From: Bacillus sp. OV322
GTDB taxonomy: Bacteria; Bacillota; Bacilli; Bacillales; DSM-1321
Length of the DNA stretch: 64,000 nucleotides
NCBI RefSeq assembly: GCF_900112495.1
Contig: NZ_FOMA01000002.1
Location: forward strand, 186,001-250,000
Direction of reading: 5' to 3'
Below, in pieces: positions 36,104 through 47,257 of this stretch (the stretch's first letter is position 1; each line of letters begins with the position of its first letter). The translations under genes and the position numbers were made by a program. The notes beneath the pieces are model-generated. The model was not told the DNA's origin and did no database searches. It worked only from the letters and a program-made list of their open reading frames with translations.

Positions 36104-39100
36104 ACCAAAAAATCATATTCGTTTTGTCACGGCCTCGAGTTTATTTGATGGTCATGATGCTTCAATTAACATTATGAGAAGAATCCTTCAATCAAGCGGG
36201 GCGGAGGTCATCCATCTTGGACATAACCGTTCTGTTGAAGAGGTTGTCAGCGCCGCTATCCAGGAAGATGTGCAGGGCATTGCCATGTCTTCCTACCAAG
36301 GCGGGCATGTTGAGTATTTTAAATATATGTATGACCTTCTAAAAGAGCGGGGCGCCTCGCACATCCGCATCTACGGAGGAGGCGGAGGCGTTATCATTCC
36401 ACGTGAAATCCAGGAACTTCATGAATATGGGATTGCCCGTATTTTTTCTCCAGAGGATGGAAGGACAAACGGGCTTCAGGGCATGATTAATAAAATGCTT
36501 GAGGAATGTGACTTCCCGACAGTCAATACCTCTATTTCCGGACAGCTCGAGGAACTTAAATCAGGCAATACAGGTGCTGTAGCCAGATTTATAACACTAG
36601 CTGAAAACCGGCTGGATGCCGCTGATGAAACAGCAGCTGCTGCTGAAGGTCTTCTTGAGCAAATTAAGAATGCAGCTAATCAAGTTCCTGTTATCGGTAT
36701 TACAGGAACAGGCGGTGCCGGAAAAAGTTCATTAACGGATGAACTGATCCGCAGGTTCATTAATGAGATTCCCGAGAAAACCGTAGCCATCCTCTCCATT
36801 GATCCAACCAAGCAAAAAACCGGCGGAGCACTACTTGGCGACCGCATCCGCATGAATGCTATTTTCTCAAACCGGGTTTATATGAGAAGTCTTGCAACAC
36901 GCCATTCCAAAAGCGAGCTTTCCCTTGCCATCAGGGATGCCATTTCAGTAGTAAAAGCTGCAGGCTATGATCTTGTTATCGTAGAGACGAGCGGTATCGG
37001 CCAGGGTGACGCGGAAATAGCTGATATCTGCGATGTTTCATTGTATGTGATGACAAGTGAGTTTGGGGCTCCTTCACAGCTTGAAAAAATCGACATGATT
37101 GATTATGCCGATTTGATTGTCATTAATAAGTATGAGCGCAAAGGATCTGAAGATGCGAAAAGCCAGGTTCAAAAGCAATACCAGAGAAGCCATGTACTTT
37201 TTGATGAAGATCCTGGCCGGATGCCTGTTTATGGGACCATTGCTTCGCAGTTTAATGATGCGGGCACCAACGCACTATTTGCTGCATTGGTGGAAAAGGT
37301 AAATGAAAAAACGGGAACAAATTGGAGCACATCTTTCTCCAAGGATGCTGATGTTCAAAAGCAGAACATGATTATTCCAAATGACCGAAGATATTATCTG
37401 CGTGAAATTGCTGAAGCGATAAGGAACTATCATAAGCAGTCACAGCAGCAGTCACAAGTGGCGAGACGGATCTTTCAGCTGGAGGGTGCCATTGCTGCGG
37501 TTAGAGAGCAGGGAAACAGTGAAAGTATCATTCAATCTCTGGAATCACTAAAAGAAGAGACGGCTTCCGGACTGAGTGCAGAATCAAGGAGAATCCTGAA
37601 GGAATGGCCATCGTTTAAAGAAAAGTATTCCGGTGACCGCCTAGTTACAAAGATTCGTGACAAGGAGATTGTCACAGAGCTAAAAACAAAAAGCCTTTCA
37701 GGCCTCCTTATACCAAAGGTTTCTCTTCCGCGCTATGCAGATTATGGCGAAATTCTGAGCTGGGTGTACCGTGAAAATGTACCGGGCTATTTCCCTTATA
37801 CAGCGGGTGTATTTCCGTTTAAACGAGAGGGAGAGGATCCGAAGAGGCAGTTTGCCGGCGAAGGCTCTCCGGACCGGACTAACAAACGGTTCCACTATCT
37901 TTCAAAGGATGACAATGCAAAACGGCTGAGCACAGCATTTGATTCTGTAACGCTTTACGGAGAGGACCCGGATTACAGGCCGGATATTTACGGAAAGGTT
38001 GGAGAAAGCGGCGTCAGCATCTGTACACTGGATGATATGAAAAAGCTCTATGCAGGATTTGACCTTTGCCATCCTTCAACTTCAGTATCCATGACCATCA
38101 ACGGCCCGGCACCAATCATTCTGGCCATGTATATGAACACAGCTATTGAGCAGCAGGTGGAGAAGAAAGAGGCCGAGCTTGGACGGAAGCTGACGGAAAC
38201 GGAATTTGCAGAGGTGAAGGCCTTCACGCTTCAAACAGTCAGAGGGACAGTCCAGGCAGATATCCTGAAGGAAGATCAGGGGCAAAACACATGTATCTTT
38301 TCTACTGAATTTGCGCTGAGAATGATGGGAGATATCCAGGAATACTTTATCAATCAGAAAGTGCGGAATTATTATTCTGTCTCTATTTCCGGCTATCATA
38401 TTGCTGAAGCAGGCGCAAACCCGATATCCCAATTGGCCTTTACACTGGCAAATGGATTTACGTATGTGGAATATTACTTAAGCAGAGGCATGAATATTGA
38501 TGACTTTGCTCCAAATCTATCATTCTTCTTTTCGAACGGCCTTGATCCGGAATACAGTGTAATCGGCCGTGTGGCGCGCAGAATCTGGGCTACAGTGATG
38601 AAGAATAAATACGGAGCGAATGAGCGGAGCCAGAAGCTGAAATATCATATCCAGACCTCTGGGCGTTCCCTGCATGCTCAGGAGATTGATTTCAACGATA
38701 TCAGAACCACTCTCCAGGCTCTGATGGCCCTTCAGGACAATTGTAATTCACTTCATACAAATGCTTATGATGAAGCCATTACAACTCCTACAGAGGAATC
38801 AGTGCGGCGGGCGATGGCCATCCAGATGATCATTACAAAAGAGCATGGCCTGTCCAAGAACGAAAACCCGCTTCAGGGATCATTTATCATGGAAGAACTG
38901 ACAGATCTGGTGGAAGAGGCCGTGCTTCAGGAATTTGACCGGATCAATGACAGAGGCGGAGTTCTTGGGGCAATGGAAACCCAATATCAGCGCGGGAAAA
39001 TTCAGGATGAATCCATGCATTATGAAATGAAAAAGCATTCCGGGGAACTTCCGATCATCGGGGTGAACACCTATCTTAATCCAAACCCTCCCTCTGAAGA

Positions 39101-39347
39101 AGCGATGAACTCAATGGAAATTGCCCGTGCGACGCGGGAGGAAAAGGAAATGCAAATCACCAATTTGCGTAATTTCCAAAATGCAAACAGCAGCCAGTAT
39201 GAAGAGTCGATAAAAAGATTGAAAGCAGCTGCCGTACAGGGTGAAAATATCTTTGCCGAATTGATGGATTGCGTAAAAACAGCAAGCCTTGGCCAAATCA
39301 CGCATGCCCTCTATGAGGTTGGCGGCCAGTACAGAAGGAATATGTAA
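36081..39347 (+). CDS. icmF: fused isobutyryl-CoA mutase IcmF
   Basis: An adenosylcobalamin enzyme of 1088 aa that interconverts isobutyryl-CoA and n-butyryl-CoA, with its own chaperone built in. The order is: B12-binding domain (residues about 12-140, DGHDASIN), G3E GTPase/MeaI domain (P-loop GTGGAGKS at 209-216), linker, then the TIM-barrel mutase domain. Phe578 in YTAGVFPFK replaces the methylmalonyl-CoA mutase Tyr. Gln735 in [10 protein letters not shown] replaces the Arg; both are Icm-type. Catalytic His773 is in [13 protein letters not shown] 36081 has AAGGAGGGG and overlaps the TetR gene. Confidence 0.94.
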   Translation: MSTVEAYKPKNHIRFVTASSLFDGHDASINIMRRILQSSGAEVIHLGHNRSVEEVVSAAIQEDVQGIAMSSYQGGHVEYFKYMYDLLKERGASHIRIYGGGGGVIIPREIQELHEYGIARIFSPEDGRTNGLQGMINKMLEECDFPTVNTSISGQLEELKSGNTGAVARFITLAENRLDAADETAAAAEGLLEQIKNAANQVPVIGITGTGGAGKSSLTDELIRRFINEIPEKTVAILSIDPTKQKTGGALLGDRIRMNAIFSNRVYMRSLATRHSKSELSLAIRDAISVVKAAGYDLVIVETSGIGQGDAEIADICDVSLYVMTSEFGAPSQLEKIDMIDYADLIVINKYERKGSEDAKSQVQKQYQRSHVLFDEDPGRMPVYGTIASQFNDAGTNALFAALVEKVNEKTGTNWSTSFSKDADVQKQNMIIPNDRRYYLREIAEAIRNYHKQSQQQSQVARRIFQLEGAIAAVREQGNSESIIQSLESLKEETASGLSAESRRILKEWPSFKEKYSGDRLVTKIRDKEIVTELKTKSLSGLLIPKVSLPRYADYGEILSWVYRENVPGYFPYTAGVFPFKREGEDPKRQFAGEGSPDRTNKRFHYLSKDDNAKRLSTAFDSVTLYGEDPDYRPDIYGKVGESGVSICTLDDMKKLYAGFDLCHPSTSVSMTINGPAPIILAMYMNTAIEQQVEKKEAELGRKLTETEFAEVKAFTLQTVRGTVQADILKEDQGQNTCIFSTEFALRMMGDIQEYFINQKVRNYYSVSISGYHIAEAGANPISQLAFTLANGFTYVEYYLSRGMNIDDFAPNLSFFFSNGLDPEYSVIGRVARRIWATVMKNKYGANERSQKLKYHIQTSGRSLHAQEIDFNDIRTTLQALMALQDNCNSLHTNAYDEAITTPTEESVRRAMAIQMIITKEHGLSKNENPLQGSFIMEELTDLVEEAVLQEFDRINDRGGVLGAMETQYQRGKIQDESMHYEMKKHSGELPIIGVNTYLNPNPPSEEAMNSMEIARATREEKEMQITNLRNFQNANSSQYEESIKRLKAAAVQGENIFAELMDCVKTASLGQITHALYEVGGQYRRNM

Positions 39348-39853
39348 AAAGCCATGTAAGTGCCGGCTAAAAAAGTGCGGAGTCCGGCATTGAAGCAGAA
39401 AACGGACATCTGCAGCTAAAATCATCAGGTAATTCCAAGTAAACTATATCGATAGAAAAAGCAGTGGAAATTGACTTTCCATTGCTTTTTTTAGACTCTA
39501 TTAATGTTCTATGTGTTTGTTTGCCCATTGCTGATCTGCCTGCATTGTTTGCAGGCGCCTGAAGCGAAAATAATTACAAGAGGTGCGGAGCCTTACTTAT
39601 AAAAACCGGGCGATGAGGCAAGAATGAAGATTCAGCATAAACAATTTGGATGGAATGAAGGGTATTGTCCCCATTTAAAGGTGCGGAAAATCACTGAAAG
39701 ATTAAGATAGAACTAGCATAAACACGATTATATTGTTTATAATGATAAATATGCCTTGAAAATGGGCGAAGAATGGCAGAAATTATATCTTGTATATTAT
39801 TTTTTATGCAGAAAACATATAGGCTGTTGGAATAGAGAAAGGACGTGCTGGTT
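39348..39853. other. icmF-rpoE intergenic region
   Basis: Apart from the terminator at 39457-39493, this gap contains an imperfect TGCCGG/CCGGCA repeat near 39361-39390 and an isolated TATAAT at 39738-39743 without a clear -35. No coding frame with an RBS was found. Confidence 0.45.
39457..39493 (+). terminator. terminator after icmF
   Basis: AAAAAGCAGTGGAAA pairs with TTTCCATTGCTTTTTTT (stem with one mismatch and a long T run). Confidence 0.85.
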
Positions 39854-40432
39854 TTGAGTTTGAAAAATTTCACAAAAGAGCAAATAAAAGAAATGTCTTT
39901 AATAGAAATGACCTATGAATTGCTTGTTGAAAGAAATGAACCATTATCTTTTTCAGATATTATGGCAGAGCTGACTGCTCTTCAAGGAATGAGCAAAGCG
40001 GAGAAAGAACGCAAAATTTCACAGTTTTATACAGATTTGAATGTGGATGGCCGCTTTACATCACTTGGAGACTACCGCTGGGGATTGAAAACCTGGTATC
40101 CATTCGACCAGATTGAAGAGGAAGTAGTTCATACAGCTAAGCCTAAGAAGAAAAAAGGCAAAAAAGCTGCTGTTGCAGATGATGACTTCGATGAGCTGGA
40201 GGATGAAGATCTGGACTTTGAAGAAGATATTGATGATTTAGACGAAGATGAAGATGATCTTCTGGATGATGGCCTCGATGAGGATGAAGATGACGATCTT
40301 TTAGAAGATGATGATGAAGATGAAGAAGATATTGACGAAGACATTATTGAAGATGAAGAGTTTGATATCGACGAAGATGATGAAGAAGATGAAGACGAAG
40401 AAGATTTGGATGATGAGGAAAAAGAAAAATAA
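39854..40432 (+). CDS. rpoE: RNA polymerase delta subunit RpoE
   Basis: The Gram-positive-specific RNA polymerase delta factor, which speeds enzyme recycling. The N-terminal HARE-HTH domain covers residues about 1-90 (TYELLVERNEPLSFSDIMAE, FYTDLNVDGRFTSLGDYRWG). A basic KKKKGKKA patch leads into an extremely acidic, disordered Asp/Glu tail of about 85 residues. The total is 192 aa. TTG 39854 is chosen because AAAGGA lies 10 nt upstream; the GTG at 39845 is almost on top of that RBS. The gene is monocistronic before pyrG. Confidence 0.92.
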   Translation: MSLKNFTKEQIKEMSLIEMTYELLVERNEPLSFSDIMAELTALQGMSKAEKERKISQFYTDLNVDGRFTSLGDYRWGLKTWYPFDQIEEEVVHTAKPKKKKGKKAAVADDDFDELEDEDLDFEEDIDDLDEDEDDLLDDGLDEDEDDDLLEDDDEDEEDIDEDIIEDEEFDIDEDDEEDEDEEDLDDEEKEK

Positions 40433-40439
40433 GAAGTGC

Positions 40440-40468
40440 TTGACTTTTATCATCGAAATTTGTAGAAT
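40440..40468 (+). promoter_or_regulatory. pyrG sigma-A promoter
   Basis: TTGACT (40440-40445) and TAGAAT (40463-40468) are spaced by exactly 17 nt. The predicted transcript starts at the GGGCTCC beginning at 40476, the sequence used for CTP-sensitive reiterative transcription in B. subtilis pyrG. Confidence 0.85.
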
Positions 40469-40475
40469 CATTTTT

Positions 40476-40547
40476 GGGCTCCTTAAAAAAGGACACGTTG
40501 ATAAATTATACCGCTCCCTTACTTTTGTAAGCGGAGCGTTTTTGTTT
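40476..40547 (+). promoter_or_regulatory. pyrG leader with CTP-controlled attenuator
   Basis: The leader begins GGGCTCC and contains the terminator CGCTCCCTTA/TAAGCGGAGCG followed by GTTTTTG. At low CTP, extra G residues added at the 5' end can pair with the GCTCCC of the 5' arm and prevent the terminator. This mechanism is established for B. subtilis pyrG; all its sequence parts are here. Confidence 0.85.
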
Positions 40548-40644
40548 TTCAATATAAGATAAGCAGAAATAGCATGGCTAATCAAATGATGGATGAATGA
40601 CTGATACATTCAAAAAACATCATTTTTTTGTTTTTTAGAAATGA

Positions 40645-42354
<1,710 letters not shown>

Positions 42355-42377
42355 TTCTAACTGATTGAACAGTTTAA

Positions 42378-42421
42378 AAACACCCCGCATCCAGGAAACT
42401 CTGAATGCGGGGTGTTTTTGC
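42378..42421 (+). terminator. terminator after pyrG
   Basis: ACACCCCGCAT pairs with ATGCGGGGTGT and is followed by TTTTTG. Confidence 0.9.
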
Positions 42422-42471
42422 GTTAAAACTCCCCATTACGGTGGTAGGCATAAATTTTTTTATTGCGCTAT

Positions 42472-42677
42472 GCAAGGCGCTTGCGCTTTTTATTAAATCC
42501 AGCTTCAGCGCCTAGCCCGCTGAGGCCTGCAGGATGCAGGTCATGAAGGCGTTTCTGCAGGACGCAGGGTACTTAGCCTTCGTTCCTTGTAAGATGTTTT
42601 GTTCTCAGAAGGCGAAGAGCGCCTTCTAATACCAAAACCCTATTTGCTTCACAGGCTGAACAGGCGCTTGCGCTTTT
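42472..42677 (-). repeat. family B repeat, compound copy flush with the ywjG stop
   Basis: A partial right end (GCAAGGCGCTTGCGCTTTTT) at about 42472-42492 is followed by a full copy from AATCCAGCTTCAGCGCCTAG (42496) to CAGGCGCTTGCGCTTTTT. Read from ywjG, its TAA is immediately followed by AAAAGCGCAAGCGCCTG. Inner direct repeats CTGCAGGAtGCAGG and CTGCAGGACGCAGG are also visible. It fills the pyrG-ywjG gap. Confidence 0.8.
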
Positions 42678-43208
42678 TTATTCGTACTCTTGCAATATTT
42701 CTTCCAAAGTGAACTTAATTCCGTAATAGGCGAATAGGGCAGCCATTAGTGAAGGGTAGCCGTACCTGCCGCCTGTTTCATCAGGGAGGAGCCCTTTTTT
42801 TAGTCTTAGATCAACATGAACATCTGTAATTTTCTCTAAAGATTGCTCGATATCTGCCATGATGGAAGAAACGGCTGCGGTTGGAATGTGCTGTTCCCTG
42901 AGGGTTTCTGCCAGTGAAAGTGCTTCGGGATCATTGGCATATCTGGTGAAGATGAGTACTCTGTCTTCAATAGTCAGGGCAGGGCTGCCGGATGCCGTAT
43001 CGTAAGGTTTGGCATGAGGGAAAATTTCAGGTCCATCGAATGCTTCTGCAAGGATTCCTTTCATTTCACCCGTTCCGTGTATGTAAATGGTACCGTCGCC
43101 GATGGCTGCTTGAGCAAGCAAACGGGCACTGTCTTCAAAGCTAAAGCTTTCTTCATCCATTAATTTCTTAAATACCCCTGTAAGCTGGGTGGAGAACATT
43201 TTAAGCAT
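42678..43208 (-). CDS. ywjG: YwjG family protein (DUF2529)
   Basis: A 176-aa protein of the DUF2529 family with a SIS/phosphosugar-isomerase-like pattern (GDGTIYIHGTGEMKGIL, RVLIFTRYANDPEALSLAE); function unknown. It sits between pyrG and spo0F on the opposite strand, exactly as ywjG does in B. subtilis. ATG 43208 has AAAGGAG 7 nt upstream. Confidence 0.87.
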   Translation of the reverse strand: MLKMFSTQLTGVFKKLMDEESFSFEDSARLLAQAAIGDGTIYIHGTGEMKGILAEAFDGPEIFPHAKPYDTASGSPALTIEDRVLIFTRYANDPEALSLAETLREQHIPTAAVSSIMADIEQSLEKITDVHVDLRLKKGLLPDETGGRYGYPSLMAALFAYYGIKFTLEEILQEYE

Positions 43209-43388
43209 AGAAAATCTCCTTTAATCTCAATGATGATATTATTATAGAACAAAGGCAATCTTTACGGAAGCAAAGCAGTTTTTATGATGCTCTAATAAAT
43301 GAAGCTGGAGAACAGCCAGCAGGACAAATCCGCATGATTTCCGCTTCCTGATGTATGGAAAAGAGTTTACTGCCTCTCTTAATATGGG

Positions 43389-43418
43389 AAAGTGAAAAAT
43401 ATCTAAATTTTTCACTTT
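43389..43418. other. perfect 12-bp inverted repeat upstream of the spo0F promoter
   Basis: AAAGTGAAAAAT and ATTTTTCACTTT are separated by ATCTAA. It ends 13 bp before the sigma-H -35 box. It could be a regulator site or a terminator for antisense/upstream transcription; its function is not readable. Confidence 0.55.
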
Positions 43419-43431
43419 GAGGTAGGAGAAA

Positions 43432-43460
43432 GAAGGAATTTGCTGACAATTGGCGAATTA
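43432..43460 (+). promoter_or_regulatory. sigma-H promoter of spo0F with overlapping 0A-box match
   Basis: GAAGGAATT (43432-43440) and GGCGAATTA (43452-43460), 11 nt apart, match the sigma-H consensus RNAGGAWWW / RNNGAATWW at every defined position. TGGCGAA (43451-43457) also fits a Spo0A box TGNCGAA. B. subtilis spo0F is sigma-H and Spo0A controlled. Confidence 0.8.
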
Positions 43461-43580
43461 TTTAAAAAGGAATAATACATTAAAAGTAAAATAGCTGGAA
43501 TTAGCTTCACGTTGCGGCAGCGGGATTTGGTGCATAAAAGAAAATAATGAAGCTAAGGCTGCAAATGAGGTCGTAATTCT

Positions 43581-43755
43581 TTCAAATAGGCTTTGTTAAG
43601 CTGCATTTTTGTTGATTAAGCGGGTTCGTTTGACTCCTGGGGAAATAGCGCGGCAGGAAAGACCCTGCAGGACCCAGGCTGTGAGTTGGCTTGCGCAGCC
43701 CCTGAAGTCTTGAGCCGGAAAAATCAGCAGGAAAATTTAGCAGAGCCTTCAAATA
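43581..43755 (+). mobile_element. family C MITE-like insertion in the spo0F leader, 8-bp target duplication
   Basis: The element occupies 43589-43747 (159 bp) and is flanked by perfect direct repeats TTCAAATA (43581-43588 and 43748-43755). Its ends GGCTTTGTTAA and TTTAGCAGAGCC are imperfect terminal inverted repeats. It encodes no protein. It separates the sigma-H promoter from the spo0F RBS (GAGGTGAG, about 43761-43768), so it is transcribed as part of the leader. Confidence 0.85.
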
Positions 43756-43771
43756 AGAAAGAGGTGAGAGA

Positions 43772-44143
43772 ATGAAAGGAAAAATATTAATTGTTGATGA
43801 CCAATTCGGGATTAGAATTTTGCTCAATGAAGTGCTTCATAAAGAGGGCTACGAAACCTTTCAGGCTGCAAATGGAATTCAGGCCCTGGATGTTGTGAAT
43901 ACCCATTCTCCAGATTTGGTGCTATTAGATATGAAAATACCGGGGATGGATGGAATTGAAATTCTGAAGCGTATGAAACAAGTCGATCCTGATATCAGGG
44001 TAATCATCATGACTGCTTATGGTGAACTGGATATGATACAGGAAGCGAAGGATCTAGGAGCAATGACACACTTTGCCAAGCCTTTTGACATTGATGATAT
44101 CCGGGCAGCGGTAAGGGAATACCTGCCTGTCAAATCTAATTAA
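43772..44143 (+). CDS. spo0F: sporulation phosphorelay response regulator Spo0F
   Basis: A single-domain response regulator that takes phosphate from sporulation kinases and passes it to Spo0B. The phospho-acceptor is Asp53 in [13 protein letters not shown]; the acidic pair Asp9-Asp10 is in ILIVDDQFG, and the conserved Thr and Lys are in IIMTAYGE and HFAKPFD. The length is 123 aa with no output domain. It is preceded by a sigma-H promoter, but an inserted element lengthens its leader by 167 nt. Confidence 0.97.
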   Translation: MKGKILIVDDQFGIRILLNEVLHKEGYETFQAANGIQALDVVNTHSPDLVLLDMKIPGMDGIEILKRMKQVDPDIRVIIMTAYGELDMIQEAKDLGAMTHFAKPFDIDDIRAAVREYLPVKSN

Positions 44144-44184
44144 CCTTTGCCATTCATCGGGAAATAGAAAATATGCTCAAAGCC

Positions 44185-44222
44185 CGCGGCTCTCTTTTTA
44201 AAAGATTGCCGCTTTTTAAGGT
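44185..44222 (+). terminator. weak terminator after spo0F
   Basis: GCGGC and GCCGC flank a nested TCTTTTTAAAAGA hairpin and are followed by TTTTTAAGG. Confidence 0.45.
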
Positions 44223-44403
44223 TTTTTCTGAATTTAGCCTCTAATATAACAGTTCAGATAATTTGTTGCTGTTTTGGGATCATCTTGATATGCTTAATGT
44301 GGAACGGTATTACTCGGCGATTGGCGGTGCCGATAGAAAGCCGGATGTAATATCTAGATAGAATGCTAACTTGCAGGATTAATGACTGGTAGGAGGAAAT
44401 TAC

Positions 44404-45261
44404 ATGCCTTTAGTATCCATGAAAGAAATGCTCAACAAAGCACTTGAAGAAAAATATGCTGTTGGCCAATTCAATATTAATAACCTTGAATGGACACAAG
44501 CGATATTAGCTGCTGCTGAACAAGAAAAATCTCCTGTAATCCTTGGTGTATCAGAAGGCGCTGCCCGTCATATGGGCGGATTCAAAACGACGGTCATGAT
44601 GGTTCAAGGCTTACTTGAAGATATGGAAATCACGGTTCCTGTTGCCATTCATCTAGATCATGGTTCAAGCTTCGAAAACTGTAAAAAGGCCATTGATGCA
44701 GGCTTTACTTCAGTAATGATAGATGCTTCCCACCATCCAATTCAAGAGAATATCGAAGAGACTAAAAAAGTTGTAGAATATGCACATTCCAAGAATGTTT
44801 CAGTAGAAGCTGAGGTAGGAACGGTTGGCGGACAGGAAGACGACATTGTTGCAGATGGAGTCATTTACGCGGACCCGAAAGAATGTGAGGAGCTCGTTAA
44901 ACAAACCGGAGTTGACTGTTTCGCTCCTGCCCTGGGATCTGTTCATGGTCCATATAAGGGTGATCCTAATCTGGGCTTTAAAGAAATGGAAGAAGTGCGG
45001 GACTTGACTAATACCCCGCTCGTCCTTCACGGGGGCACAGGAATCCCGCTTAAAGACATCCAGAGGGCGATTTCACTGGGCACCTCAAAAATTAATGTGA
45101 ATACGGAAAACCAGCTCGTGTTTACACATGCTGTAAGAGAAATCTTAACCAAAGATGTGAAGGTTTACGATCCCCGCAAGTATATGGGGCCGGGCCGTGA
45201 AGCGATCAAGGAAACTGTTATCGCGAAAATCCGTGAATTTGGTTCTGACGGCAAGGCGTAA
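44404..45261 (+). CDS. fbaA: class II fructose-bisphosphate aldolase
   Basis: A zinc-dependent aldolase that cleaves fructose 1,6-bisphosphate in glycolysis and makes it in gluconeogenesis. Zinc and substrate motifs are [14 protein letters not shown] near residue 83, [14 protein letters not shown] near residue 135, GSVHGPYKG and VLHGGTGIP. The 285-aa length equals B. subtilis FbaA. ATG 44404 has AGGAGG upstream. In B. subtilis the next gene is transaldolase; here a gap follows. Confidence 0.96.
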   Translation: MPLVSMKEMLNKALEEKYAVGQFNINNLEWTQAILAAAEQEKSPVILGVSEGAARHMGGFKTTVMMVQGLLEDMEITVPVAIHLDHGSSFENCKKAIDAGFTSVMIDASHHPIQENIEETKKVVEYAHSKNVSVEAEVGTVGGQEDDIVADGVIYADPKECEELVKQTGVDCFAPALGSVHGPYKGDPNLGFKEMEEVRDLTNTPLVLHGGTGIPLKDIQRAISLGTSKINVNTENQLVFTHAVREILTKDVKVYDPRKYMGPGREAIKETVIAKIREFGSDGKA

Positions 45262-45377
45262 ATCATTTTATTACAATTCTCGTATATAGAGCCTCTCCCT
45301 TCAAGCCTAGGAATTATTGGCAGCCTCTGCACAATTGCTCCGCATCCGGCAGGAAGGGATGGGCTTTTTTATTTTAT

Positions 45378-45470
45378 GCAATCCCGAAAAATGGAAATCC
45401 GGCTTCGCATCCTGTACACTTAATTGAAGCAGCTTTTGAAAACGAAGAGGAATGTTTTATCAATGCCTGA
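45378..45470 (+). pseudogene. possible remnant of a transaldolase C-terminus
   Basis: A short frame in the fbaA-murA2 gap reads HPVHLIEAAF before a TGA at 45468. This resembles the HPxHVxEAAL segment near the end of small TalC-type transaldolases, whose gene lies exactly here in B. subtilis. The following frame has stops, and the N-terminal three quarters are missing. The match is about ten residues long, so this is a weak call. The rest of 45262-45856 holds no recognisable gene. Confidence 0.3.
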
Positions 45471-45856
45471 ATCAGAAAATCGTGGCTGATTTTTGAAGCA
45501 GCAAATGCAGAGATTCCTGCTGCCGCAAAAGTATTCAGTGAATGCAAAAGGGTGCAAAGGAAATTTCACTAGTGTGCCGAATGATATATTAATGATTCAT
45601 TATGTGAAAAGGCAACTTCTTTTCAGGAGATTAGCACTCTCCCTAACATACCCTTCTGTATTTTTTTCTTATATTCTGCAAAAATGTAAAATTTTTTCAT
45701 TTTTTTACATGACTTTTCTATTTTTGTGTAAACTATTACAATAGAACATGAATGATGTCGGTTTTTGGAAAAAGGTTTATGGGAAAAAATGCCTGATGTT
45801 TCAGGCCTTTCATTAGCCTATCTTCTTCAGTGCATAGCGTAGAAGGGAGTATTAAC

Positions 45857-47140
45857 ATGGAAAAAATTAAAATTGCCGGAGGATATCCTCTAAAAGGAAA
45901 TATTCGCGTCAGCGGTGCTAAAAACAGTGCAGTTGCTCTTATTCCAGCTACAATCCTGGGAGATTCCCCAGTTACGATCGAGGGCCTTCCTGATATATCG
46001 GATGTACAGACATTAAAGTCTCTTCTTGAAGAAATAGGAGGAGAGGTTGAATTCAAGGATGGAGAAATGACAGTCGACCCGGGCAAAATGATTTCCATGC
46101 CGCTCCCAAATGGGCGTGTGAAGATGCTTCGTGCCTCTTACTACCTTATGGGCGCCATGCTTGGCAAGTTCAAGAAGGCAGTGATTGGGCTTCCTGGAGG
46201 CTGTCACTTGGGACCGCGCCCGATCGATCAGCATATCAAAGGCTTTGAAGCGCTTGGGGCACAGGTGACCAATGAGCAGGGAGCGATTTACCTGAGAGCG
46301 GACGAGTTAAGAGGGGCAAGGATTTATCTTGATGTTGTAAGTGTCGGCGCAACCATCAATATCATGCTTGCTGCTGTGCTGGCCAAAGGCCGCACCGTTA
46401 TTGAAAATGCTGCCAAGGAACCCGAAATCATTGATGTAGCGACCCTCCTGACAAATATGGGAGCGAAAATCAAAGGAGCGGGCACGGATATTATCAGAAT
46501 TGATGGTGTCGAATCACTAAGCGGGTGCAAGCATACAATCATTCCGGACCGGATTGAAGCTGGAACCTTCATGATCCTGGCAGCAGCAGCGGGAGATGGA
46601 ATCCTGATTGATAATGTCATTCCGCAGCATCTTGAATCATTGACAGCAAAGCTTAGGGAAATGGGTGTCAATATAGAAGCGGGAGATGACCAGATTTTTG
46701 TTTCACCAGGGCAAAAATTCAAGTCAGTCGATATAAAAACCCTTGTATACCCTGGATTTCCAACGGATCTGCAGCAGCCGTTCACGTCACTGCTGACAAA
46801 GGCGGAAGGCTCAAGTGTTGTAACGGATACGATATATGGAGCGCGCTTTAAACATATTGACGAGCTGAGAAGAATGAATGCTTCCATTAAGGTGGAAGGA
46901 AGGGCTGCCATTATAAATGGACCCGTACAGCTGCAGGGGGCAAAGGTAAAAGCAAGTGATTTGCGGGCAGGTGCGGCTCTTGTCATTGCCGGCCTTATGG
47001 CAGAAGGAATCACCGAGGTAACAGGTGTGGAACATATTGACCGAGGATACAGCCACCTTGTAGAAAAGCTGTCAGGACTTGGTGCCACGATTTGGCGCGA
47101 GAAGATGACCGCTCTTGAAGTAGAGCAGCTCAAGCATTAA
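45857..47140 (+). CDS. murZ: UDP-N-acetylglucosamine 1-carboxyvinyltransferase, MurZ/MurAB type
   Basis: It transfers enolpyruvate from PEP to UDP-GlcNAc, the first committed step of peptidoglycan synthesis and the fosfomycin target. The catalytic Cys116 is in [16 protein letters not shown], and Lys22 is in [10 protein letters not shown]. The length is 427 aa. Its position after fbaA corresponds to the second B. subtilis copy (murAB/murZ), so a main murA is expected elsewhere. ATG 45857 has AAGGGAG 7 nt upstream. Confidence 0.95.
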   Translation: MEKIKIAGGYPLKGNIRVSGAKNSAVALIPATILGDSPVTIEGLPDISDVQTLKSLLEEIGGEVEFKDGEMTVDPGKMISMPLPNGRVKMLRASYYLMGAMLGKFKKAVIGLPGGCHLGPRPIDQHIKGFEALGAQVTNEQGAIYLRADELRGARIYLDVVSVGATINIMLAAVLAKGRTVIENAAKEPEIIDVATLLTNMGAKIKGAGTDIIRIDGVESLSGCKHTIIPDRIEAGTFMILAAAAGDGILIDNVIPQHLESLTAKLREMGVNIEAGDDQIFVSPGQKFKSVDIKTLVYPGFPTDLQQPFTSLLTKAEGSSVVTDTIYGARFKHIDELRRMNASIKVEGRAAIINGPVQLQGAKVKASDLRAGAALVIAGLMAEGITEVTGVEHIDRGYSHLVEKLSGLGATIWREKMTALEVEQLKH

Positions 47141-47257
47141 AGCAAACAAGGTATCTCCTGACTTCCGCTAAATCTATTTGTGTTACAGTACTCGCTTTAT
47201 TGTGTTATACTAATTTACGTGAAAAATCAGATTAGACATACTTAGGGGGATTCTCAC

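Noticed and set aside
40129-40344. Poly-Ser antisense frame within rpoE
   Set aside because: It is the mirror of the GAT/GAA-rich acidic tail codons of RpoE.
42472-42677. Family B repeat as the pyrG terminator
   Set aside because: pyrG already has a strong canonical terminator at 42378-42421, upstream of the repeat.
45493-45744. 83-aa frame in the fbaA-murZ gap
   Set aside because: No RBS; the second half is AT-rich hydrophobic sequence over a promoter-like region. I instead note a possible transaldolase remnant nearby.
46324-47133. 269-aa antisense open frame within murZ
   Set aside because: Ser/Pro-rich translation typical of the reverse strand of a conserved gene; no RBS or family match.
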